Assembly: GCA_019055375.1 (NCBI GenBank) | Contig: JAHQIW010003841.1 | Span: 62,001 to 126,000 of the forward strand | Length of the DNA stretch: 64,000 nucleotides | Direction: 5' to 3' | Origin: Parelaphostrongylus tenuis | Lineage: Eukaryota > Nematoda > Chromadorea > Rhabditida > Metastrongylidae | Part shown: one piece after another, positions 23,906-34,514 of the stretch | How the letters are laid out: each line of letters starts with the position of its first letter | How positions within the stretch are numbered: position 1 is the first letter of the stretch | Position numbers and translations under genes: made by a program | The notes under the pieces: generated by a model | Database searches by the model: none | Told to the model about the DNA's origin: nothing | The model's input: only the letters and a program-made list of their open reading frames with translations

Positions 23906-23994
23906 TTGACACCACTCTTCACATCATCACCAAAAAATCATGATGATCATTCAAACATTTCTCGCTGATCAAGGCTTTTTCGTTAGACTTTTAT

Positions 23995-24625
23995 TAAACA
24001 TTCGATAGCTTCAATCTCGCTTATTCCAATGATGCATTTGGTTTATGGAAAGAATTTTTTGTTACGATGTGACAGTCGGAAGAAGAATAAGTTTCGCAAA
24101 TTTGACACTGGAAAGCACGATGGCTAAACGGCCATGTTGCGAAATCTCTATTCACATACGGGCAAAGCAGTGTGGTTTGATGTCGATATTGTGCTGCGCG
24201 AAACTTATTTTTCTACGTGCTACTCTGCATTAAAAAGTTTTTTAGAAGCTAAGCGCATTATCGGAATCGACGCAACTCAAGTTATCAAATGACAATCAAA
24301 TGTTCAAAGGCAGAGCTTTGTTTTAAAGAGAATTATTTGAATGAGGAACATAATCTTAATCCTGCTATTAGGGCGCAATAATAAAGCTATAATAAGAAAA
24401 CTACATCCTTGAAATCTTTAAGATTTGAGTTCTCAAATAAATGTCTAGCTTTGGAAAAAAAGCAAAAAGCGCGTTTTTCTCAAGGGATCGGAAAAAGTGC
24501 GTATGATGGAAATTATCTAAATTTGCGAAACCCAATCTTCTTTTGACTGTCACAGTGCAACAAATAGCATTTTTTTTGAAACCATATATTCCATTGAAAT
24601 TCTTGAGATTTTATCTACTGATCAG
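23995..24625. repeat. Foldback element with a half copy at 27180-27400
   Basis: 23995-24130 and 24480-24625 are imperfect reverse complements; the clearest block is GTGACAGTC(A/G)(A/G)AAGAAGA followed by GTTTCGCAAATTT. The right half also matches 27180-27400 (CTTTTGACTACCACAG, GCAAGAAATCCTGAAATGTG). No coding capacity. Confidence 0.5.
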
Positions 24626-25400
24626 TTATTGAAAGTCTAAACAAATAGCTTTGTACAGCAAGAAATGTTTGAATGAGAAACAAATTTTTATTTTTGTTGT
24701 TTCAACACAATAATGGAGCAATTTTGAAAATACATTACAATTTCAATTACTTCAAATTCAAACTAGCGAACGATTACTAGAACTTCAAAAGAGCCCGAAA
24801 ATTGCTCAAATCTGCCAATGTTTCGATAAATCAATGGGCATCCCACTGCAATGTACGGTATCATTTTTGCAAACAATTCATTGTTTTCCAATTGCTTTAG
24901 CATATTTCAATCAAAAATAGCTTTAGTAAATTACTTTTGTCATAATAACCGAGTTGCCGATAATTTAACTCAATTCGGTGGCGATGAATATCTAAATTTC
25001 ATTAGAAACTTACCACATCGTTATTGCACTATTCCTACCCGTTCTAAACGTAGTAACTCAGTTCATTCTAAGAGAATGCGGCTTCCAATGGCATTTTCTA
25101 GTTCCTCGCATAGAATCTATCTAAAAATGCTCTCACCTTGGCTTAACTGATTGAAAACGCCGACAAAATATAAGTGGAATCTCCTATGGTTTCACCCTAA
25201 GATAGTATCAAAACAGTATCAGTAGCCAATACTCAAATGATTCCATCTTTGATCGCTACCACGACATACCTCCATTTGCGATCTGTTGCACAGTTGGTGA
25301 ACACGATACTTTCCGTGGGGTGAAGTTTTATATATTTTGGAAACCTTTTTTTATTATTACTTTTTAGTTGTCAATACGTGAAAGTAGAGCCGTCTTGAAG
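24626..25400. other. No confident gene
   Basis: The open frame 24851-25150 lacks convincing splice sites. Nothing else is recognised. Confidence 0.35.
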
Positions 25401-25642
25401 AGCGCGTGTGGGGCAGTGGTAAGATGTGCTCTGTTGAGCACACCCAGATCAGTGGTTTTGATCCCGCGCTTATAGCTCACCTATCATCCATCTCTACCAA
25501 GTCGGTCAATTGGTTTAGACTGATCTCAGGTTTGTTTAGGAGGACAAGCTGCATTGAATCGATACAGCGCCAAGCCAGCGCGAGTTTTTATGAAGGCCAG
25601 ATATGCATTCAGTCACCTCATGCGGAGTCAAAATTAAAACAA
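25401..25642 (+). mobile_element. tRNA-derived SINE, copy S2
   Basis: The head AGCGCGTGTGGGGCAGTGGT and body (CATCCATCTCTACC, AGGAGGACAAGCTGCATTGA, GGCCAGATATGCATTCAGTC) follow copy S1 throughout. Box B is degraded to GGTTTTGATCCC. No protein. Confidence 0.7.
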
Positions 25643-25934
25643 GTCTTCTCACAACATGTGCTCATCGATGTGGGCAAGTTCGCATGATGATATTTACAAG
25701 ATCTGCATCAAGAAGGAGGCACTAGCCGGAGCTCAGCCTGTTCCTATGATTTATGTGGCGTCAGTACAACTGCCTAATTTGCCGCCTCTCATGTATCAAA
25801 TCAGTTTCTCATCGTTAGTCGTCAACTAACTGTAGGGCGCGCCGTTAAATTTTACATTTTTCATTCGTCATAGGTATAAGTAGCAGTGTGTATTCTTCTT
25901 TTTTTTAGGAATTGCCTAACTTTACAACGTTCGT
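25643..25934. other. No gene recognised
   Basis: Short spacer between a SINE and a candidate minus-strand exon; nothing supported. Confidence 0.4.
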
Positions 25935-26156
25935 TTAAGTAATCATTATGTCGTCTTCCTCGATTATTAATCTGAAGAACTTATGTTCTTTCACTATCCT
26001 TGTGCCGACGAAGTCTTCAAAGCCGCCAACGCTTCCTGTAATCGCCTGATTCGAGTCATAGTTACTCTCCGATGTAATTTGACCCTTCATTGACTGTGCT
26101 AAGCGACTTTGCCTTTTCGAAGACTTTTCGAGGTGGAGTGAATGACGACCATTCAT
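25935..26156 (-). CDS. Small open frame, 73 residues, unidentified
   Basis: An ATG-started minus-strand frame encodes a soluble, charged protein: Ser/Lys/Arg-rich at first (SSKRQSRLAQSMKG), then GSVGGFEDFVGTRIVKEHKF and an acidic end LIIEEDDIMIT. A possible acceptor (GCGATTACAG) inside suggests the last 35 codons could be a terminal exon. I saw no AATAAA close downstream. Unknown product. Confidence 0.3.
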   Translation of the reverse strand: MNGRHSLHLEKSSKRQSRLAQSMKGQITSESNYDSNQAITGSVGGFEDFVGTRIVKEHKFFRLIIEEDDIMIT

Positions 26157-29100
26157 TTCAATGTGTTTGAGTTTATATGTAAGCGTCTCTTAGAGCTCTC
26201 AGCATAACGATGGAGTATGATCACGCATAATTTTTCGGTCTCTTCTAGAGTTTTGTTCGACTATTTGCCCGACACATCATGATCACTACATCAGAAGGAA
26301 GCGTGAGAAAGTGAAAAAGCATTTCAGCTATAATGAGCGGTCCTATCTTGTTGCATCATTTTTTAACAATCCCGGTTTATGTTTAACCTACTCTTCATGA
26401 ATTCGTATGAAATTCTTGGATTAAGTATTTCTTGGCAGTAGTGATTTGATAGCTTACTCTTATAAGAACTATGATGCTTATCCTTGATGGATTCAAATAT
26501 CAGTAGTTGAGGCAGAGGGGAATTTTTGGTGGTGTGTGTGTATACACTGTGACAATTTCTATACTCGTGACTAACTAGCAATTGTCTGGAGAATAACTTG
26601 AAGGCTAACTTTGACTTGACAATTTACCTAATTTAAATCACTGAGGATTAATTCCAACACCATCTAGTTCAATATAACTGTGTAATCATAGCAACATTTT
26701 TGATTTTTGGTTGTAAATTACTGTGGTCATATTTAGAAACGCCACGATTTTATACTAGAATGCAAGCGAATAGTTGAGTATTTGATGAGAGCAGATATGG
26801 ACGGGCTCGAAGTGGAAGTGCTTGATAAGATTAGTAATGCCTCAGTATATCATGCATAGGGTAATGGAACGATTCAAAAATAATGGTGAAAATCTGATTT
26901 CTCCTAATATTTTCCCCTCGTTCCATAGGCATCGACGAAATCTTAAGATTGGAATGCAATTACCACGCACATCGAAACCAGTTTATATCTCCCGGGTAGC
27001 CCAAAAAGATGAAACTCTTTGGGTTTTCCCAGGACAGTGTTTCTGTTACTCACTTCCCGGAAAAACGGAAGAATATAAGATAAAGGAGAGAAAGAGCCAA
27101 TTATTTGGCGCCTTAAAAAGACTGTACAGTCATATATCACCACTATGTTGTCTTTACTGGCCCACCCTTTGGAGTGCTAAACCTAATTGTTTTCTTTTGA
27201 CTACCACAGCTCACTAAGAAAACCTCTTCAAAAATAAACTACGTCCTCGAAATCGCTGAGTTCAGTGCTATCGAGTGGTTATCATTTGTTCATAGGAAAT
27301 ACCTTATCCGGCAAGAAATCCTGAAATGTGAAACGAAATTTTATTTCGGCTGTTATAGCGCAAAAACAAGCCATTTAAGAAACACACTTGTGTCACCACT
27401 ATGTCTTACTTACTATGTTAACAATGTGGAAACAACTAGATTGCGAAAGTTTCTTTATAAAACAATCAAAATACATATCGTTTGCTCATTTTATGCGAAA
27501 TTTTCAAGAGATAATGGCAGTCGTTCCTTTATAGATTTATGATGGAAAGGGCAAGCTGAAAGTAAGCTGACTCATTTCGGTAGAAGGGAAGTATGCATTC
27601 CGGCCTACCTCATCTAGGAGCAATCGCTCTTTCTGGAATAAAACTCCTTTAGTGCTTACAATTTCAATGTTCGTTCATGGTAGTATAACGTTGAAAGCTA
27701 TACGGTTTGAAATGAATCTCGTTTTAAATTCTAGTAGGCTGGTTTTTGATGTGCCATTCTTTATTGCACACTGTAGCTCGTCAAATACTAGGTTGGTGCG
27801 AAACTGAGTGCGATTCAAGTTAATTGAATAATGTATAATATAACTGCGTGTATTGAAGAATACGTATCCCAAATATCAAGCGGAAAATTCCCAACAATGC
27901 ATAAGCTACAGTTATTTTTATAACAGTCTGGTATTTCATTTTTGATGCTGTGCCGCAGCTGTTTCTATTTTAGCAAATGTGATTATGATGCAATATTTTT
28001 GTTGGTACTAGAATAAATCATTCTTATAACTTGTAGAACGCCTATGTTATATAAAAACTCAGCAGCCTGCCGAAAGCTTACCGTGTCATCATGACTGTTG
28101 TATACACCTTTTCACAATCTTATAGGCGTTGAATTCCAGAAGAGTAACGCATTCTCTAAATTGAAATTAATCACTGATTATGAAGACCTTTTAATAATTC
28201 GTTGAATGATATTGAAAAGACTGGCATTACCTACGCTGTTCTGCTTTCCTTTACTGACGTCGCCAACAACGCAAGCTACAGGCTTTCAAAACGACAGACA
28301 ATAATCATTCGTTCAGTTGGTCAATCTTGTGAAATCTTCGATCGCATTTGCCACTTGACTATTCTTGCTCTTTCCATTTCTCCATGAGTCCTACCTTTTG
28401 CTGCTCCCATATTTTTCAGAGGTATATCAACGGTCTGTATTGTCATATCTGATGTTGTGTTTCCCGACTGTGTTCTTTAAAATGTTCACACGCTGTATAA
28501 GTGATGCTCACCAACGACTAGCTTGATCAAGGTCGCCTGTGCAAAGTTTCGGAATCGGTAAGGACAGCAACGTTAGTAATATGATAGCCTCATTAATGCT
28601 TGATACGATTATTTTGTAAACCATATATATGTTCTTAATCACGGCTTTGTACTTTTCTTGTTAGACTTACGACGATTTCTGGCTTTTGTGTATCAGTTAC
28701 AATTCCATTTGCTCAAACTTTCTTTCTAAGGTCTAATAAAGTCGTCCTACAGACTTGTTTCTAATACTAGTCTTATAATGGTTTTTCATGCAAACGGTAT
28801 AAGATACAGCGGCTATAACACTTCTAATAAATGAAACACGTATAAGATTTCTTTTACTGTTAATTTTTTATTATTATACAGTGTTATATACCACCTGAAA
28901 TGGCTTTTATATGCTAACCATGTGTGTAACATAATATTATCTGCAAATCAGAGTTTTTAGTGAATAAATCATAAATGTGCTATAGTACGGATATAGTGTG
29001 TAGGTTCTGTAATACGACGCGTGGTTAAAAAAAGAGATTTGGTAGCGCAGGCGGCTAAGGATGCATGAAATAGCTGAACATCGCTTCCGTGGATGGAAAT

Positions 29101-30504
29101 ATAGGCATACACAGACCAAAATCGCTAGATTTTTCGTCAATGCTTGCGAATGTAAGTTTCAGAATAAGAAATACCTAGATTTCTTGCAGATTTCAGCAAG
29201 AAAGAAGGTGAACGATCCACTTTCCAAGAAATTCTTAAACATTCCGTCGCAGCTATTGTTGTTCCCATGCAAAGTTGAGCAAAAGGTAAACCAAAGGAAT
29301 GGTACCTATGGAAATAAGAACTTCAGCGAGAGCTATTTCTTTTGATTCTTCAGCTTCCTGAAAAAGGCTGCTAGCTAAGAGTTTATATGGGTAGGAAGTG
29401 TATGTGTCTCACGTGAGAATATTCACCTCAATTACACGTAGAGGTAATTCGCAATTGCAAGGCATCCATCTTCGCTGATTGGCTTCGAAGTCTTCCGACA
29501 TATCAAAAAAATGGTTCAAAGCTTTTGTGTGCAGATGCTTCAGATTCCTGTGCAAAAATAGTGATACTCAATAAAAATCTCATCCTCACACTTCCGCTCA
29601 TTTTGCATGCTCGTTGGAGTATTTTATCTAATTTCAAGTTTCTCAACTCGATACATATACGAACGGGAAATGGTCTACCCGTTTCGTCTACGTCCTCTTT
29701 CCCAAATGCCTCAAAAGAAATTAGATTCCACCGACACCACCTTTTTCAAATCATAATATACTTTTTGATGTACAGATAGATAAGTGCGGCTATGAAGTAA
29801 CTGGCGTCTTAAAGTGTTTGGTGGTATTTCAGTCACTGCTAACAATAAATCTCCAAGGTGGCTTTTCTAAGTACTCTATCATAGCTGAACTTATTTCGTT
29901 CAAAGTGAAAGAGAGAATCAATGTATCCTAAGTTTTGGTAAGCGTATCCTCATCTTTCACTGCCCGTCGTGCACCTTCTGCAAAGGTGAGAAGAGCAACC
30001 ATTTTCCAAAACTAGGAAAGGGTATTTCAACACTTTTTCCTTCTGTTCTTTTCCTATTCACACACTGGTGGTTGTTTGAGTTTCGCTCCCCGTAAATATT
30101 TCGCGTTATGAAAGATCAGAATTAGTGTGTTTTTGTCACTAAGTATTCGGCAACAACTGATGACGTAGCGTTTTCGAACTAGCTAATTCGAGCTTCCAAA
30201 TACAAGTGCCAGTCCTTCTCGGCGTCTTTCCGCTGAATTCATCTACTTTGACCATTTCATCGAAGGCACAAAGTGTTTTTCCATCTTTATTTGCGTTGAA
30301 CAGATGATAGAACAGTCAGCTATAATCTCAGAACAGTCTAATGGCCAGAGATTGAAAACTGGAGGTCACACTTCAGACATGAAGGTAATGGAAAGGCTTG
30401 GTGGCATTGAGTGTTTCAAATCCAATCAACTAACCAGTGCAGATTAGCTCAAAAGATTTCAATTTTTTAAAATTTTTACAAGACCGGTGATCACTCTCTT
30501 GGAA
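26157..30504. other. Large stretch without a supported gene
   Basis: A half copy of the foldback repeat lies at 27180-27400. A box A-like string (GGTAGCGCAGGCGGCTAAGG) occurs at 29041-29060 without a clear box B. Open frames at 26822-27217 (131 codons) and 29061-29345 show no recognisable motif or good splice context. Confidence 0.35.
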
Positions 30505-30550
30505 GTGTAAATTAGACTCTGACGAAGGCGTTGCCGTCGAAACGTTAACC
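30505..30550 (+). repeat. Dispersed hammerhead-like motif, best copy
   Basis: The string reads CTCTGACGAAGGC, GTT, GCC, then GTCGAAACGTTAACC. Related copies are at 3938-3975 (-), 4975-5003, 8625-8660 (-), 9142-9180, 35697-35729, 44655-44687 and 45950-45985. The GGC/GCC stem is conserved while its loop varies. It resembles a hammerhead core with an extra A before stem II, so self-cleavage is not claimed. Confidence 0.45.
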
Positions 30551-30777
30551 GCCAAATGTTGAGGAAGAAGAAGTACCAACCTTGTACAAGTTTTAGATGA
30601 AGAAAAGGACAGTTGGTGCAAAACAGTGCAGAACAATTCGTGGACTAATTCGAGACCCTTTAAGATAGCTGTAGACTGTCGAGCCGCGAAGCCAGATACA
30701 TTTATAATTTATGTGTGCCTCTTAGAGAGCTCCACTCCTAGCATGTCGAAATCAATTGACAGGCTTTTAAAACTTAC

Positions 30778-30885
30778 CATAACATCAAGCGACTTACTCT
30801 CGTACCTGATCTTAGGAGGCGCGCCACCTACTTGATGTTGAAACATTTTGTTGCCCGTCAAATGAGCCAGAGTAAGCTCCAGCAT
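30778..30885 (-). CDS. Candidate first or internal exon, unidentified gene
   Basis: The minus strand runs from ATG (30885-30883) for exactly 36 codons to ATG|GTAAGT, a strong donor. The peptide starts MLELTLAHLTGNKMF and ends KIRYESKSLDVM. A stop lies just upstream of the ATG, supporting a start exon. A downstream acceptor near 30740 would add a short tail ending GTHKL, in phase. Product unknown. Confidence 0.35.
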
Positions 30886-31400
30886 TTAAATAAGCATTGG
30901 ATCCGTAAACTACGTTATCCTAAACGTTTTGCCGTCTATACAACTCAGAGTGGGCGGATCGATAAATCTAAGGTTACCAATCGATACAAACTTATGCATT
31001 TTGTTAGGTATGTAGAAAGAAAAATGCTGTTAGTTCAATTTTCTGTTGCTAAACAACTGGAGGTATCAAATCTGTAGCACTTGTCCTTCAAAAACACTTC
31101 ACACGTCACAATCTTCGTAAGAGAATAAAAAACGAAGATATATTTCAATATATCCTTTCATTATTATTTGAGCCAGCTTGTCATGTGCTCTGGTAAGGGC
31201 TCTTGTACAGCCCGATACACGTGCTTCGTCCTTACAGTAATACCAATAAAATACCAGCAAATGAGCAATCGAGTGCACAACACTCTGGGTTAGGTGAAGG
31301 TTTCACTTGACATAGAGTGTAAAGCGTATCGTCGTCGATGACTCTGTCTAAGGAGTGTAAGGCTCCCGAGAGAAGTAACTATAAAAGATTGAAAGACGAC

Positions 31401-31467
31401 GGGTTCTGCACGACTGACGAGTCTGTAAGGACGAAACACGTGTATCGGGCTGTACAAGAGCCCCTAA
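31401..31467 (+). ncRNA. Type-I hammerhead ribozyme (HHR-1), complete
   Basis: In order: outer stem I GGGTTCT pairs with AGAGCCC; inner stem I GCACGA pairs with TCGGGC (one mismatch); conserved core CTGACGA (31414-31420); stem II GTCT/GGAC closed by a GTAA tetraloop; GAAA (31433-31436); stem III is the palindrome CACGTG; cleavage dinucleotide TA with predicted scission after 31444. The strand-exchange bulge TGTACA sits in stem I opposite loop II, as in natural fast-cleaving type-I ribozymes. Every invariant core base is present. Stem III has no loop, so cleavage would be expected in a dimer, as in other short-stem-III hammerheads. Confidence 0.8.
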
Positions 31468-31718
31468 CAGACCACATGACTAGTTGGCTCAAATAATAAT
31501 GAAAGGATATATTGAAATTTGAGCGTGGTCTTAACAAAGCACTCGAAATAAAGGTATAATATGATAAAAATACCAGCCAACGAGCAATCGAGTGCGAAAA
31601 CACTCTGTGTTAGGTGAAAATTTCGCTTGACGTAGAGTGTAAAACGTTCGTCTTCGATGACTCTCTGTAAAGGAGTAGAGCTTCCGAGAGAACTGACTAT
31701 AAAAATATTGAAAGACGA

Positions 31719-31778
31719 CGGGTTCTGCCCGACTGACGAGTCTGTAAGGACGAAACAATCGGGCTGTAGAAGAGCACT
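31719..31778 (+). ncRNA. Hammerhead relic (HHR-2), stem III deleted
   Basis: The same unit one repeat downstream. Inner stem I is perfect (GCCCGA with TCGGGC), the core CTGACGA (31733-31739) and stem II GTCT-GTAA-GGAC are intact, and GAAA is present. However, CACGTGTA is shortened to CAA, which removes stem III and the cleavage-site U. This copy should be unable to cleave. Confidence 0.7.
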
Positions 31779-31880
31779 TGTCAGACCAGATGACAAGATG
31801 ACTCAAATAAAAATGAAAGGAAAACGAAGAGATATTGGAAGATTTTAGCACATTTGAATGCGGTCCTAACGGAGTTTTGC

Positions 31881-33820
31881 AACACTTTTTCCGAATAAGT
31901 CATTTCGTGATAAAGTTAGCTGACAAAAGAGGCTGCTTCATAGAGGAATTTAATGCTGCCTGTACCATTTTCAATCTGTGGACAGTGACCTCATGATAAA
32001 TTTTTCAGGAATGCTGTAAATGAAGCTTTGGACGACTTTATGATACTATTAATCATTGCGATTAATACAGCATTGCTTTTGTCGGATAAGGAACGAAATG
32101 ATCGTTTCGTTAAGTTTTATGTTCATAGACTTCATAGACTATCAATACAAAAAAAAATGTCGTGTTATTGGCAACCAGAATCTCTGACTTTCACAATTTC
32201 CATTATATATGCATTTTTTGATATGATATTTTTGTGATTAACTCCGAAGAAGATGAAATTCCACTGTGATCAAGGGATCCTAATGGACACAAGGTGAAAT
32301 AATCTTGACTGCACAATGGCTTGCCTATCATTCTGACGACTTTGAGAAATAAATCACGATAACTTCACGCATCGTTCTTTCATGGGTTTACATCTGACCT
32401 GGGCACGAAATAGTTCACAAAATAATTATTACCAGTGGAATTTCTCTAAATTAGCCATAAAACTAAACCAACTTGAAAATGAAGTCAATTCGGCTGAAGC
32501 GGTGCTAAGCTAGGTGGGAGCAAATTAGTATCTGAGAAATTACTGGAAGAGCACCGTGGACATACGTTTTTTTTTAGTACCTATCAAATACGCGCTTTGT
32601 GAACAGGTTACTCAACGTTTACGTGACAACGTAACATCCGTATGGAAAGTTTCTCAGGCGACATAGTGAGCCGTATCACCTTCCAACTGATTTTTTTTTA
32701 CATGAGAATGTTCACTGTCGTCCTAATCCTTTTGCACTCTAGTGAAGGTCTTTCGAACAAAGGTGCTGTAGCAATACCGCGTAGAAAGCTTTTCTCCCAA
32801 TACTTCTTAACTTGATGATTTACAAAAGACCTCATATTTTGAATGATGAGTAGTAATAATAATAATAATAATAAAAGTGTTGACGAAAAAAGGGAGCTGG
32901 TAACAAAGAGAATGTTATTCCTGTAGAAGGCAGAGGAAACGTTCCTCTGATTTTGAGCATGGACGATTTGCATTGAGAAGTGGATTCTTATCGTGTCATG
33001 ATACTAAATCATTAGCTGGACTTCCTTAGAATTTCACACTATATACGGAGTATATATTTATCAGTATAAGCCCAAGTATGTCAAGTTCGTCTTTGTAGGC
33101 TTCAAATTAGATTCAGTCCCCCAACCACATCTGATCTGTTTGATACTGTTTGTCAGACACTGCACAACAATCTGCAATTTGTAATGTTTATAAGCATAGA
33201 TACACTTTGACCATCCTATATCTGATTTCTTGCACTTACATGCAAGTGCAATATTTGCAAACAAAATCATTTACGGAAAGCTTATAACCTACACCAAACC
33301 TCAACAGTTTTGGGAAGATTGTGATGGATCTATATTCGGCTGCACCAAGGCTGCACTATCCATGAGAGGGCTGCGACTCCGTGATAGCGTTTTCACATCG
33401 GATCTCTTGTTTTTCAGCTCTTATTCTCATAACACTTCAGTGATGTTATAAACATCATAAGTGTTCAAAATAATTTTTTTCTGACAACAAAGACATTCAT
33501 GGCGGTGAAATTTGAAAAATTATACTAATATGCACGCTTTATACCTTCTAGAATCTAAGCTCTGTACGCATAATTTACACTTTAACGAACACAGTTCGAA
33601 TTAGCACGTTTTGCATACAAATTACTATCATTGCAACCTAAAAGCTCAGAAGTTGACAAGTTTCACATCTGACTGCAGTCAGTTCTCGTAAGGCGCGTTA
33701 TCACAGTTAATTGCCTTATGTACCATCTAAAGTCACTATAGTCTTTCCGCAATTTTGCTTTTCGAGGGTCACTAATAAAAACAACTAAACAGAAACCTTC
33801 CTTTTGCTGATCGTATTCAG
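31881..33820. other. No gene recognised; TAA microsatellite
   Basis: A (TAA)n run lies at 32851-32874. Sequence near 33085-33130 resembles part of 35655-35715 in the same orientation (TTTGTAGGCTT and CTCTGTAGGCTTTA cores), a small dispersed repeat. No exon is supported. Confidence 0.4.
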
Positions 33821-34514
33821 TTTTATCCTGCCTGCGTTGTAGGCCAGCTGATTTGGAAACCTGGATTCATGCTACAAAAGGTACCGGGAGATATATATAA
33901 CGATGTCGAAGAAAAATTACTCGCCATGGCTTTGATGGAGATTAAATCGGAACCAGAAGAACAAACATGTACACGGCACCCTGTAGGTCCGCTAAATCAA
34001 AAATTTAGCTTGGCGTTATAAAAATTGTCCTCCAAAGTTGTGCAGCGATTGGAAAGCAGCTAATACCACTTGGACTAGAAGCGAATGAGAATAAGCGATA
34101 TGCTCGAGTGAGTGAACACGAATATCTGCACATTTCTTAAACTTTTTTTCAACGTCTAATACTGTCCACTTAGATATACTCCGCGGAAATAAAAGGTGAA
34201 AATCTTTGTGGGTTGATATATGGGCCTCAAAAAAAATTGAGAGACTCTTTACGCGCAGATTACCCCGGCTACATTTTCTTTTGCTTTTGCTCTTCCAACT
34301 GAGATTCTCTCATCACCTATTCTTAACATCACGTAAAGGAATTTTGCACTAGAGTCGCGAAACAAAACGATTTCTTTACTTATTCGCAATGATCTGTTCG
34401 GATGTAAATGTGCGCACAGAGAAGATAATTGAGTATTTGGAGCTCAGACGAGCAACAAGTAAGGAATTCTTCTAGAATCTGCGAAGCTTCTCCTTCTTAG
34501 ATACGATTACGTAG
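33821..34514 (+). CDS. Five-exon gene model (3' end), product unknown
   Basis: Five exons agree in phase: 33821-33986 (acceptor GTATTCAG, phase 0 in, 1 out), 34046-34107 (GTTGTGCAG; donor CGA|GTGAGT), 34174-34195 (22 nt, CCACTTAG; donor G|GTGAAA), 34420-34458 (GCGCACAG; donor A|GTAAGG) and 34501-34514 (CTCCTTCTTAG, then stop TAG). Exon 1 encodes FYPACVVGQLIWKPGFMLQK and an acidic stretch MEIKSEPEEQTC; later exons give GKQLIPLGLEANENKRYAR and KIIEYLELRRAT. The first donor (G|GTCCGC) is the weakest site; the better CCT|GTAGGT breaks phase. Introns are 59-224 bp. The 5' exons were not found. The family is not recognised. Confidence 0.45.

Larger units (their letters stand above)
31140..31880. 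repeat. Hammerhead-bearing tandem and inverted repeat cluster
   Basis: Two tandem units (about 31250-31519 and 31565-31835) share long identical blocks (GAGCAATCGAGTGC, GACGACGGGTTCTGC, GACGAGTCTGTAAGGACGAA); their ribozyme cores are 319 bp apart. In addition 31140-31236 is the reverse complement of 31423-31519 with few mismatches. Each unit carries a hammerhead motif. Minus-strand open frames in this interval are antisense shadows. A fragment of the same family (TGAAATTTGAGC, AAGCACTCGAAA) recurs near 37610-37660. Confidence 0.8.

Noticed and set aside
30505..30550. Calling the GAAGGC motif a true hammerhead ribozyme
   Set aside because: An extra A separates the core from stem II and no stem III with a cleavage dinucleotide could be placed.
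31464..31851. Three overlapping minus-strand open frames of 74-110 codons
   Set aside because: They are antisense to the hammerhead tandem repeat and repeat each other's sequence, as expected from duplication.
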